DNA of 64,000 nt from Blastobasis lacticolella (lineage: Eukaryota; Arthropoda; Insecta; Lepidoptera; Blastobasidae): NCBI GenBank assembly GCA_905147135.1, contig LR990043.1, positions 6,235,057 to 6,299,056 of the forward strand, read 5' to 3'. Made by a program: the position numbers and the translations under genes. Shown here one piece after another: positions 1 through 10,002 of this stretch (its first letter is position 1; each line of letters begins with the position of its first letter). The notes under the pieces were generated by a model. The model was given only the letters and a program-made list of their open reading frames with translations, did not search any database and was not told the DNA's origin.

Positions 1-149
1 ATAATTTAACTAAAATAACTTATAATAATTATAGAGAATATGTAGGTACTGCCGAGTAAGACACAAAAAAACTGCATACAATAATGCATCGAGCGCGTAA
101 TAAACAACGATATTGCAATAGTATCGGCCAGCGCGTCGATGCGCCTACG

Positions 150-2987
150 TCACGTAGTGTTGTGCAAGAAGTGATGGTGCGGTAGTCGATAACGATGATA
201 CGTTTTAGCATACGATAGATTTTGTAAACGAGTTGCTCCTATTGATGAAACCAGGTTGTTGAGGTGCATGGGATTTTTATATATATAAAATGTTTTGGCT
301 AGTTTCAGGATAAATTCTTTTAGTATAGGAAACCCTATTTTTGTATGTAAACGTCTGAGATTTGTGTAAAACCTAGTATTGTGAGATATTTTTAAAGCTC
401 GATTTTGGATAGTTTGAAGTTTTTTATGGTTAGTTTCATAAGTACTTGACCAAACAGGAGCAGCGTAAGTGATACAGGGACGGATTAAGGTTAAGTATAT
501 TTTTAGCTTAGTTTTGGGACTGAGCTTCGCTTTTCTGTTAAATATAGGGTTTAGGGCATTCATGACTGCAAGACCTTTTCGATGTAAGATTTCTGTATTA
601 GGCGTCCAATTTATTTTACTATCTAGGATCTTCTTCTTCTTCTTATCGAGTCGATGGACTAAACTCTCACTTATACTTTATTCGCCCAGTATTCGGCGAC
701 GGAAACAGCGTTTGAACTACGTAGGATCAACCCTAGATATTTAACTGACTTGGACCAAGGAATTTTGAAGTCTGCTATTGCTAGCTGTCTTATAGGAAAT
801 CTACGCTTTCTTGTGAAAAGTATTGCTTCAGTTTTAATTTTGTTAAGTTTTAATTTTGTTAAGTTTTAATTTCCAAAGAGTAAAGTATTTGCAAAGGGAA
901 TCTAGGGAGAGTTGTAAACGACTAATAATAAGATCAATGTCACTGGAGCTAGTATAGACAGCTGTATCATCAGCGTAGCCAGCGAGATGTGTATGCACCT
1001 GCTTCGGTATATCATTTAGATACAAAATAAATAAGTACGGTCCCAATATCGAGCCTTGGGGCACTCCAGAGGTCATGATCCTCGGTCTAGATGCAAGATC
1101 TCCTATGTGAACCTGGAAAGAGCGACTCTCGAGATACGATTTAATTAATTTAATTAAGCCAAGGGGTAAATTCATGACACGAAGTTTGTGGAGCAGCCCA
1201 GCATGCCAAACTGTGTCAAACGCTTTTTCAATGTCAAGTAAAAACATACCAGTAGATTGTCCAAGGTTAAGATGATGAGCCACGTGTTCTACTACACGCG
1301 CAAGTTGTTGTGTTGTCGAGTGATTTTTGCGGAATCCAAATTGTTCTAAGATCAGGGTATCATTTGTGAGCTTGTTTATTCGATGCGCTATAACTTTTTC
1401 GAAAAGTTTACCAAGGCATGGTAAGAGGCTAATTGGACGATAACTATTCGGCATGCCAGGATCTTTTCCAGGTTTCCTAATTACAATAACTTTTGCTGTT
1501 TTCCAACATTGTGGAAAATATGCATGAATTAGACAAGCATTAAAAATTTTTGTAAGTAGAACAATGCATTTTTGAGAGAAGTTTTTTATTAAAATATTAC
1601 TTATATTATCGTTACCCGGAGACTTATTAGACTTTAGATTTGAAATATACTTTTTTATTTCCCTTGGTGTAACGGCGCAAGTAAGTTCACTATGACAGTG
1701 ATTATCAATTAAAACAGCTGATTCCCCAACTGCATTTTCCGTATCGGCGTCGCTTGTCCAACAACTAGTAAGGGTCATATTTTGTGCGAATGTATCGGCA
1801 AACAGTTCACATTTGTCCTCATTTGTAACAGTTGTGGTGCCATCATCTTTACGCAAGGGAGGTATAACTTGTGAGATTGGATTAAGAGACTTAGCTATAC
1901 GCCATATGTCAGTCCCAGGATTTTCAGCTTTTGCTAGTTTCTCATTCCATTTAAGGTCTTTATGATTTTTTACAAGCTTTTTAATTGTGGCGCACAGGTA
2001 ATTAACCTGACTAAATAACATTTTTCTTATAAGACCATTAGGCTCTTTGCGCGCACTTCGTGGAATGTTATTTTTGCGTGAAATTAAAGCTATTATCTCG
2101 TTTGGGAGCTTAGGAAGAATAGGATCGGAGAACGAGTGGGGTACATATCTATCGCGTGCATTTGTCGTAACCGTTTCGAGAAGACGTATATTTCGGTCAA
2201 TTTCACTCGTGGTTGTAAATGTTTTAGATGAGAGTACAATGTTGTCGTCAAGATATTGTCTGTAGCCTTTCCAGTTAGCATCCTGGTGTCGGTAGCGAGT
2301 ATACGGTTTACGAGGAACTTCTCCTCCAATGGAAAAGAAAACAGGTAGGTGATTTGATGAGAGACGCTCTAAGGTGACCAGCTCTGATAAATTTGCCATA
2401 TTCCTAGTAAGCAACAAGTCAGGTGTTGATGGCGCATAGTCACTGTTGTAGTGCACCAGCGTATGGGTCGGTGGGGCTAGGATAATGTAGTCATTTTCTA
2501 GCATATGATTGTAAAGAACACCACCTCGTTGGTTTATGGAGTCACATTTCCAAAATGTGTGCTTAGCGTTGAAGTCCCCCATGAACAGAAAACGAGATTG
2601 AGAGTTAGTAATAAGATCAAGATCGTTTAAAACAAAAGGATAATTGGGTGAGTGATAAGCTGATATAAACACCACATCACTCCCGGAAACAGTTACACTA
2701 ATGCCAACACACTCGAAATGGCATGTGTTGGGTAGTTGTGCTTGAGTATGAGGAATATTAGATTTAATCAAGATGGCCACTCCTTGACCCCAGTCACCTG
2801 GCATTTTGTCTTGCCTGTAGCAACTATATCCGGGAATGCTGAGAACCGTACCGCCCGCTAACCTGGTTTCGGATAGGGCAACAATATCAATATTAAGCTT
2901 ACTAATTACTTGGATAAGTTCATCAAGTTTAGTATTAATGCCATCGGCATTCCAGTACAACACTCGGAGTTCTTTAGCACTAGACAT
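150..2987 (-). pseudogene. Jockey-like ORF2 (endonuclease + reverse transcriptase), frameshifted
   Basis: ORF2 starts at 2987 and is open for 714 codons to 843. The N-terminal third is an APE-type endonuclease (YWNADGI near residue 11, SETRL near 40, GDFNAKH near 137). The reverse transcriptase follows, with SYRPISLLPCLGKLFEK, a DIEKAFD box, SGVPQGSILGP and the catalytic GYADDTAVY. Reading stops at 843 because a 16-base unit is tandemly repeated at about 834-866, shifting the frame by one. The C-terminal region continues in other frames: residues typical of the end of a jockey RT (LTLIRPCITYAAPVW) are read from 563 to 150. A run of AAG codons near 630 marks a further disruption. The family is certain; this copy cannot make full-length protein. 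Confidence 0.85.
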
Positions 2988-4113
2988 ATTGACCTAGATG
3001 TGATAGAATTAGTATGACTTTGTCCATCATATTGGAACAAGCAGTGAACTGTCCTTTAAGCGACTTAATAGTCATAAGAATGCTTAGCATTTCAGCCGTA
3101 GCGTCATCATGTTGTTTAGCACTGGCCAGTGGAGCATTAGTCGGCGCAATATTTATATTCCCAGCATCTTCAGTCTTCGATGCAGCTGCTACAGCAGCCC
3201 AACTTCGTCCATCAGCAGTGGAGGATTTGGGTAGACGTTTTGATTCTCTAATCATCTTTAGCTGTTCCTTTTTGGCTTCTAATTGATTGAGATATTCGAT
3301 GCGCTTAGCACAGTTTCTGTAATTAGCTGGGTGGTCTTCACCACAGTTACAGCATTTTGCAGGGTATACTCTCTCTTTCTTAGGGCACTCTGCAGAGATG
3401 TGAGATTCCATACATTTCACGCAACGGGGAGATAAATTACAGTTTTTGGAGGAATGACCAAAACGTTGACATCTGTAGCATTGCGTACCAAGAGCGTTTG
3501 TTGCTTTATATCTTTTAATTTGAACGGAACAATTCATCAAGTATTTTATTTTCCGAAAAGCGGCAATTTTCGCCCCGGCTGGGAGTTGGACTAAAAAAGG
3601 GGCGCATGAGTTTTCCATCCCATTCGACAGCTTGAATTTTCGAATAACAGCGTCCTTAAAGCCGAGAGAGGCTAGTTCATCGATGAGTTGTTCCTCAGCA
3701 TAGTCAGGGAGTCCAAAAATGACAGATTTAGGCATTCTTTCATCCTTTCTTGCGAAAGTATGAAAATTTGCATGCTCTGAGCGAAGTCCATCTTTTAATA
3801 ATTGATGACCAAGAGGAGAGTGGCAATAGACAGCAATCATCTTTTGTTGTCTGTACTGTATATGGAATTCTTTAGTGTATCGCATAATGAGAGTTTCGAC
3901 AAATTTATGCGTCCAATCATTATTTAATTCAAGGAAGATAGGGGGTACCTTGGTGGATGATGGTTTAGTCGTGGTGGCCTACTGCAGTCGCTCAGCTGAG
4001 GGGTCGTTGTTGTCCACAGTAAGAGTACTAAACCTGTTGGTGGTATTCACTCTAGGCGAGGGCCTTGGGTGCATTTGCCGGGCAGTGACCTTGGGCAATT
4101 TCATTCTTTCCAT
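2980..4113 (-). pseudogene. Jockey-like ORF1 (gag-like, CCHC zinc knuckles) with premature stop
   Basis: This is the nucleic-acid-binding ORF1 of the LINE. By comparison with the intact copy at 15186-16319 it should begin at 4113, but a T-to-A change at 3981 makes an in-frame TAG (minus strand, 3982-3980), leaving an open stretch of 301 codons from 3885. The C-terminal half has three clustered zinc knuckles beginning CYRCQRFGHSSKNC, then CVKCMESHISAEC and CCNCGEDHPANYRNC, as in jockey-clade gag proteins. The ORF ends inside the start region of ORF2 (8-base overlap). The stop is private to this copy, so it arose after the segmental duplication. Confidence 0.85.
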
Positions 4114-4559
4114 TCCATATTTGAGAACACTTTATAAAAATAGAAAATATCGATATCGAGTTCGGGAGCGTGTGCCCATCACTAGTGGTATCAGCAGGTA
4201 TCAGGTAAACGTGCGACCGCTACAAAGTTGCCGCGCTGACTGAACTGCTACATACCTTTTGCTTTTGAGTGATAGTGTTATTTGATATTAATCTTTGTCA
4301 GTTATTTAATTGTTTTATATTTAGCTACATTGCTGTAAAATGGTTCTATATATTTAGGTAGTATAGTAGTATTTCTTGTATTAAGCGAATTATTACTTTC
4401 GATTCCGTGTTATTTTATTTTATAATATGTTACAAAACATCTTTACAAAAATGAAATACTTAAAAATTAATATTTAACTACCTTGAGACTACAAATATAC
4501 ATAAAAAAATAAGTAAATAATAATAATAATAGAAAATAAATATTTTATTATAATAATGT

Positions 4560-5006
4560 CTACCTATATTGAAAAAATCTTCGCAGTCTTCTCCTATTAT
4601 TGGGGTCGCACATGTAGGACACTATCATCCGTGCCAGTCTCCTCATCTTTACACATCTGCACTTGTGTATCGCCATGTCGTCAAATTGTGCCACGATTTG
4701 GGCGACGAACCCCGGCCAGTCGAATTGAGTCTGGCAAATGCTGCACCGGTGCCGCCTGAAGCGCTCCAACGCAGCCAGTCGTAATAGAACTCCTGAGAAA
4801 AGCAAAATGTTCAGAACATATTCAATTGCAATAAATTGCACCCACATTATTAATGATGAGGCTTATCCGGTGGGGTTGCTAAGGAACTCGCTTGAGTTAT
4901 ACTAAACAAATTAGGTAGAAATATAGGTAGGTATATACAACTTACTTATATCCGGTGTAGTCGAATCTGGCTCTGCCTGCACCGACTTCTTGCATTGTAC
5001 CACCAT
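4560..5006 (-). CDS. Small basic Cys-rich protein, subfamily A, copy A1 (two exons)
   Basis: I do not recognise this family. Gene model on the minus strand: exon 1 5006-4946, intron 4945-4793 (GTAAGT donor, TTTTCTCAG acceptor, phase 1), exon 2 4792-4560. It encodes 97 residues. Exon 1 gives a 20-residue polar leader (MVVQCKKSVQAEPDSTTPDI). Exon 2 gives the core: H35-x-C37-x2-C40, F44, A55-x-F57-D58-x-M60, then C65-x-C67, and an Arg-rich end (NNRRRLRRFF). Subfamily B aligns without gaps from the His to the last conserved Cys, so H35, C37, C40 and C67 are a plausible zinc site (inference). An AATAAA follows the stop. A TTTAAA box lies about 140 bases upstream of the ATG. All four A copies keep the donor, acceptor and frame. 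Against a gene: it is short and I have no expression evidence. Confidence 0.65.
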
Positions 5007-5142
5007 GTCTTACGAAAAATTAAAAATTTACTAGAAATTTTAATTGATAATCTGTACGCGTTCGCACCGCACAAATCACAGTCACTGCGTCTAAGCTGAG
5101 CAAGCTGATATTGAAAAGTGATAAGAATCAAACCTGTGGTCT

Positions 5143-5153
5143 GCTTTTAAAGC
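5143..5153 (-). promoter_or_regulatory. Putative core promoter box (GCTTTAAAAGC) of A1
   Basis: A TATA-like GCTTTAAAAGC, followed on the minus strand by CAGACCACAGGTTTGATTCTT, lies about 140 bases before the A1 start codon. The same module stands upstream of A2 (17872-17882), B1 (7733-7743) and B2 (19801-19811), and with one change (GCTTTAAGAGC) upstream of A3 (31367-31377) and A4 (35946-35956). Conservation between A and B, whose surrounding noncoding DNA has otherwise diverged, supports a promoter role. The transcription start is not proven. Confidence 0.5.
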
Positions 5154-5159
5154 TACCCT

Positions 5160-6100
5160 GCCAAAGCCCAAACAAAGGCGCTGGAAAACAATTAGATCTT
5201 AGAGATAAAGGTCGTCGTAAGCAATGATTCTTGTAAACCTTTGTATCTGAATCATGAAACGCGATAAGGATTACATTGTTATTACATACAAAGAAAATTT
5301 GCCAGGTAGGTAAACTCTATTGTCATATTTGGGTTAGTGGCAATTAATGCGAAAGCCAAATTGTTCACCTATGAAGGAACTTTTCTACTTTCAACCATTT
5401 ATTTCTTATATTTTTATAAAAACTTGTGGCATTTCATGTTTACTTTTTAATCATCACCCTATTGTGTATTGTTTTAGACCAATACTTTAATTTTCACAAA
5501 TTTTGAAATGTAGCTTACATACGAGGGTCTTCTTTCCCGCTCTCTTGTCTCGCTAACCCGTTGCGTACCGTACGCGGTAAAATCCTGCGTAAATTTTAGG
5601 TATGTATTGTAATATGTGTGTTTGTTTCATTGTTTAATTTGTGTAAGCATTCTTCGATGTTTGACCTCTATCAGCTTCTCTTAAAAAATTGTATCCCGTG
5701 CAGAGGCTTTTTTATATATTCAATTCGATCTTATTAGAGAAATATATGTTAATGCAGCGTTCCCGTATTCCGTTGCTGTATGCGAAAGATTTCTTTTCCG
5801 ATATTTGAAATTATTTGGATACAAGTTTCTTACGTCTTTTTAAAATAATTTCTTTTAAAACCCAACAATTTTGTATGCGCAGATTTTATTCTTGTCGACT
5901 TCGCAAGTAATAACTGGCATTACTAGCAAGGCGTTGTAACATATGAGAAAGTGTATACGTTGTCTGTAGTACCTACTTGTTAAAATAAAACTAACTTTTA
6001 TGCCAGCAGTCATAGTTGATAGTTTTTCCACAAAAATCAACAGCATAAACAGTAATTTAAATTTGAAATTATATTACAGTTATAGGTCGACAACTAAACT
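5160..6100. other. Noncoding A1 upstream DNA
   Basis: No supportable gene. The stretch is shared with unit 3 (31390-32340); most of it (about 5312-5975) is missing from unit 2, and unit 4 lacks a different part of about 370 bases. The segment just upstream of the promoter box (AGATAAAGGTCGTCGTAAGC, about 5200) has a recognisable counterpart upstream of B1 (about 7803). Confidence 0.6.
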
Positions 6101-6109
6101 GGTATATCG

Positions 6110-6245
6110 CCTGCGGTATAAGGGGGGCAGAATGGGTGACGTCATGTGACGTTTCGGGGCTGAGCGCGGGGGCGCGGGGCAGGGAGCACAAGGGACGTTT
6201 CTCAGTGTGCCCGCGGACTTCGCAGTTCCGCACAGCGTGGTTGGT
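6110..6245. promoter_or_regulatory. Conserved GC-rich block with CRE-like TGACGTCA (unit 1)
   Basis: A GC-rich island in AT-rich DNA, with a perfect palindromic TGACGTCA (6137-6144) followed two bases later by a second TGACGT half site (6147-6152). The block is kept in all four units (TGACGTCA at 18204, 32396 and 36620). TGACGTCA is the CREB/ATF consensus. The distance to the A promoter box differs between units because of deletions, so an enhancer, or a promoter of an unseen transcript, is as likely as the A promoter itself. Confidence 0.45.
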
Positions 6246-6249
6246 TATT

Positions 6250-7087
6250 TTGGAAAATCTTGTGGAAATCTGTAATTACATATCAACTTAAAAGTTGTAT
6301 TATAATAAAGTTCAGACAGGCTCATAAGTTTACATTTTCTTTGGTAGTCCCATTTCCACTCCTCCTTTTCTTATTTATTTCAATTTGCACTAAAAAAACT
6401 TTAACTACAACAAAATACGTAAAATACATTTAACGTGCAGCACAATAAATAGTTTCAAATTTGCAAATGTCATCATAAAAGTGTAACGCAACAACCATAC
6501 AGCCACAAATGAAAAATTGAATGAAATTCAGTTTCAAGTGTAACGAGTCCCTTAGTACCAGAGTTTTGATAAACTTGAGGTTTAGCGAGTTATGTAAGAA
6601 TCTTAAATATTTAGGCTAAGCCTTACTAGTTTGGGTTTAAACCAAAAGTTTTTGAAACTTTTGTAATAACTCAAAATGTCAAAAGTCAACGTCTAACCTT
6701 AAATTCTAGAAAGTACCTAATACTATAAAAAAAAGTTTTACAGTCTACTGCTGGACTTAGGGCTGTTGCCCATTTAACAGCCGACATATTGTGCGATACC
6801 CACGATGGTAAGGGGTTAGTGCTATTCTACTCTGCCGGACACTACACGGCCATTTGAGCGCACTAACGAGCATACTAAACAACATATAAAATAACATAAT
6901 ATAAAGATTATTAAGAAAAATAAATGAATTTCGGTGATTTAAGTATGTCAATAAGCTTTATTAACAAATAATGTACAGTTAAAATAAAGTATACACTAAT
7001 AATAATACTAACAATTATTCCTAAAACTTAAATAAATATAGATATATAAAATAAATAATGCTAATTAACTACACTTTAATCTAAAAT
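6250..7087. other. Noncoding DNA and 3' flank of B1
   Basis: No supportable gene. This AT-rich stretch is repeated at 18318-19155 with few changes and is absent from units 3 and 4. The part next to the B1 stop (about 6950-7087) has a diverged counterpart beside the B relic at 43990-44121, so it probably includes the B 3' UTR. Confidence 0.55.
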
Positions 7088-7581
7088 TTAATTTCTCCGC
7101 CTTCCTACACCATTAACTCTGTTTCTACTCCGCAGCTCGGCCCGGATATGAAGCGCTATCACGTCCATCCTCGCGCATCGACGCCCATTCTCCGACATGG
7201 CGTCGAATGGGGCGTTAAGGTAGCGCAGGAGGTCGTGACGCTCGAATGGAGTCGTGCAAATGTCGCACCGATGCTCCGCGCTCCGCCGCTGCGCGCGGTT
7301 CAGAGCGGCCCTTTCGGTCAGCACACCTGTAACAAAACGTATAATATTCATTATGAAATCGGTTCCTAGTTTGTGACATTTTTGTTACAGCGATTTACAA
7401 TCGCTAGACTATGTTTTATTATGTATAATGAAATGTCACTGCAAAGCATGGCCTTGTTACCCGCAGAGAAATAATATTGTATGAATTAGGCAGGAATGTT
7501 GCTGAGGTATAACTTACTCATATCCGGTAAAGTCGTGTCTGGCTCCAACTTTGGCTGCACCGGGTTGTTTTCTTGATCCAT
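7088..7581 (-). CDS. Small basic Cys-rich protein, subfamily B, copy B1 (two exons)
   Basis: Unrecognised family, paralogous to A. Model: exon 1 7581-7518, intron 7517-7327 (GTAAGT donor, TTTGTTACAG acceptor, phase 1), exon 2 7326-7088, giving 100 residues. The start has a good context (CCACC before ATG). Exon 1 encodes MDQENNPVQPKLEPDTTLPD, with a PKLEPD stretch resembling a SUMO acceptor site. Exon 2 carries H40-x-C42-x2-C45, F49, A60-x-F62-D63-x-M65 and C72, each exactly five positions later than in A1, and a very basic tail (GRRRN). The intron interrupts the same Asp-[Ile/Met]-[Arg/Ser] position as in A. Same strand and same unit as A1, about 2.1 kb upstream of its start. Function unknown. 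Confidence 0.65.
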
Positions 7582-7732
7582 GGTGGAATCACTAAATCTC
7601 TTACAAAAAATCAAACTCTGATCGGGTTCGCACCACACAAATTACGGTTACCACTAAACAGAGCTAGCTACAATAATGGATGTGCTATGAGCGAGGCTAA
7701 CTGAAAAAAAATAAGAATCAAACCTGAGGTCA

Positions 7733-7743
7733 GCTTTTAAAGC
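7733..7743 (-). promoter_or_regulatory. Putative core promoter box (GCTTTAAAAGC) of B1
   Basis: Same GCTTTAAAAGC module as in front of the A genes, followed by the shared AGGTTTGATTCTTAT and then a TCAGTT initiator-like sequence on the minus strand, about 150 bases before the B1 ATG. Confidence 0.5.
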
Positions 7744-7744
7744 A

Positions 7745-8901
7745 AAAATCTGCATTCCGACAAAGCACAAACATAGGCACTTGAAAACGATTGGGTCTTA
7801 GAGATAAAGTCGTCGTTAGCGATGATCTTTGTAAACGTTTTGTACTTGAATGATGAAAAGTGATAAGAATGTCATTGTTATTTAATAGGTATCAATATAG
7901 GGTAACAGAAAAATTGCCAGGTAAACATTCTTTTTATTTTTGGGTTTATGGCAATTACTGTGAACGCTTATATTGAACCTACAACGTTGAACGTTTAAAT
8001 TAAATTTGTAATATGTGAAGGAACTTGTACGTATGCTGACTCTTTATTTCAAACAGGTATTTACTTCTAATATTTTTATTTATTGAACTTGTGGTGTTCT
8101 TGTGTATTTTTTTTAATCATCATACCTATTGCGTATTTTTTTAAGCTAAAATTGCTGTTATCTCACATTTTAAAGTTCCATGGTCCTCTTGCCCCATATC
8201 TTATCTCATTAACCGGCAGCGTACCATGTTAACGATACAATACAATACAATACTAAAAAGTCGCGTCCGCGTCCCGTCTGCGACGTGTCTGCGTCTTACG
8301 TCTTTTCGACTGTGTAGCCGCTCGCTAGTGCCGCGCACACACGTATGGTAAAGTTCAATAGATCGTAAGTTATTTGATTTGCGAAAATTATTCGAACAAG
8401 CTACACGTTCTTATAAATAAATTTCAGGATTGTCTACAGAACTTGGCACCCATTGATTTGATCTCAAGGCATTGGTCGGCGACGTCGACGACCATACCAT
8501 AAATATCATAATATTGATCTTGGCTCCCATGTTCACATTTATGTTTTTGGTGGGATTAGTACCTATTTCATTAATGTTACACCGATCTGAATATTTGTAA
8601 GTTCTCATAAAAGCTATTGCAGAATGGTTAGGTACTGTAAGAAAATTAGTTACAATAGGTAGGAATACCATGTAGTTACTAATTTATTAGAGGCATTAGG
8701 CATTTCATCTTGGTACATGCAGGTTCCCGCAGGAAACCCACCTGCGAGTTCTGCATTTTTATTGCCTGCAGCCTAAATGTATACATCGTAGATGTTATGG
8801 GCGACCGTTACCGCTGGCGCTGTGCTGTCTTCTCCTTTATCTTTGCGTACAGAGCCACAAATTTATTTGACCCGGTAACGACTATCGCTGCTGTTGGCTT
8901 A
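7745..8901. other. Noncoding DNA upstream of B1 and start of the unit tail
   Basis: No supportable gene. The part to about 8330 is shared only with unit 2. From about 8330 it matches unit 2, unit 2b (28425 on) and unit 3 (32815 on). It contains a short ACAATACAATACAATACT run near 8240 and a dispersed lepidopteran repeat segment near 8770-8840. Confidence 0.55.
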
Positions 8902-9999
8902 CACCCGGTTTCTGAAACGCTTGTCAAATCATTGATTAGCTAACAGACTGTCACATTTAACAAGCTGTTAAATCACTGTGGGTTTCTGAAAGGCCAATAA
9001 ATCTATTGTTAGCTAATCGACCATTAACAAGAGATCAATTTTTTCGTCTGGCTACCCCTGCTAAAATCAGTCACATTCATTCACTCATATATGTTTTGTT
9101 TCTGTCTAACGCATTGATTTGTCTCTGTCCCTAGCGGCCTTTTTATAGCGGCGGGATATTCAACTTTTAGATGAAACTGATAGCGATTGTATAGTTTTCG
9201 TGTAAAATCGAATATTATCCAAAAAAAATATACAGAACGAGAAAAGAGAAATTATAACAATATTTATGTTATAGGGCCACGGGTTTCATTGGATCAGTAA
9301 TCCCATCATCATCATCTTTAGGTTTATCTGGTCCTGGCTTCGGACCAGGTCCTGGTTCAGATCCAGGTACTGGCCCCGGACCAGATACTGGTTCAGGTCC
9401 AGGTCTTGGACCCAGACCAGTTCGTGGTTCAGGTCCAGGTCCTGGCCCCGCACCAGGTCCAGGTCCTGGACCCTGACTTGTCCGTGGTGCAGGTCCTGGT
9501 CCTGGTTCAGGTCCATGTCCTGGCCCCGAACCAGGTCCTAGTCCAGCTAATGGTTAAGGTCTATGTGCTGGCACTGGTCTAGGTCCTGGTTCTGGTTCAA
9601 GCTCAAATTGTGATTAAGGTTGCAGTTTTGGTCATGATCCTGGACCAGAACCTGGACCCTGGACCTGGACTTTGCCTTGGACCAAAACTAGGACCTGGAC
9701 CAGGGCCAGGACGAAGACCTAGACCAAGAAAATCGGATATAATTTCTTTTGATAATCGGATAATTGGTCGATTTTCGCCAATTAAAATAACAAGGCGATA
9801 ACATACAGTTAACACGAGAAAAAGCTTTCCGGAAACCCAAAATTACATTAATCAGCCGTTAATTGGAGATTTGACAATCCGTTAACAAGCTGTTAACAAG
9901 CCGTCAATTAGCCCTTTCAGAAACCCAAACTGCATTTAATCAGTGTTTAACAAGCTGTTACGTAATTTTTGCGTTGACAAGCGTTTCAGAAACCGGGTG
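8902..9999. mobile_element. Harbinger-like non-autonomous DNA element with internal minisatellite
   Basis: A 1,098-bp insertion with perfect 26-bp terminal inverted repeats starting CACCCGGTTTCTGAAACG. It is flanked by TTA direct repeats (8899-8901 and 10000-10002). The duplicate locus in unit 2 (about 20966) has one TTA and no insertion, which fixes both ends. A TTA/TWA target duplication is characteristic of PIF/Harbinger elements. Both ends hold subterminal repeats containing AACAAGCTGTTAA. The centre is a GC-rich minisatellite. No transposase is encoded, so it must be mobilised in trans. Confidence 0.85.
9316..9735. repeat. GC-rich minisatellite inside the MITE
   Basis: A degenerate array built from GGTCCNGG-type hexamers such as GGTTCAGGTCCAGGTCCT, with longer period about 18-36 bases. 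The left part is mainly in the GGTCC-GGTTCA phase; the right part (about 9630-9720) reads as the reverse complement (GGACCTGGACC), so the two halves could fold back on each other. The open frames here (Asp-Leu-rich or Pro-Gly-rich) only reflect the repeat. Confidence 0.8.
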
Positions 10000-10002
10000 T
10001 TA

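Larger units (their letters stand above)
1..4243 (-). mobile_element. Jockey-like non-LTR retrotransposon, copy 1 (3' end cut by window edge)
   Basis: This LINE reads on the minus strand with its 5' end near 4243 and its 3' UTR running off the start of the window. It has a gag-like ORF1 and an ORF2 with endonuclease and reverse transcriptase, overlapping by 8 bases, the usual layout of the Jockey clade. The same element lies 12,206 bases downstream (11889-16464) with only scattered substitutions, so the two copies arose by duplication of a large segment and not by two transpositions. Both copies share the same disabling changes in the 3' part of ORF2, so the element was already dead before duplication. 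Confidence 0.85.

Noticed and set aside
4556..4784. Plus-strand open frames over A1 exon 2 (and the same over A2 and B1/B2)
   Set aside because: They are antisense shadows of exon 2; the minus strand has splice sites, conserved Cys pattern, promoter box and polyadenylation signal, the plus strand has none.
4560..5006. A/B proteins as RING fingers
   Set aside because: A RING needs eight ligands in a fixed order; only one C-x2-C and one further shared Cys plus a His are conserved between A and B.
8411..8943. Frames at 8411-8671 and 8710-8943, repeated in unit 2
   Set aside because: They overlap a common lepidopteran repeat tail (GGGCGACCGTTACCGC) and are not preserved in units 2b and 3.
9286..9815. 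Asp-Leu-rich and Pro-Gly-rich frames at 9286-9516 and 9603-9815
   Set aside because: Produced by the minisatellite; no start context, and composition follows the repeat.
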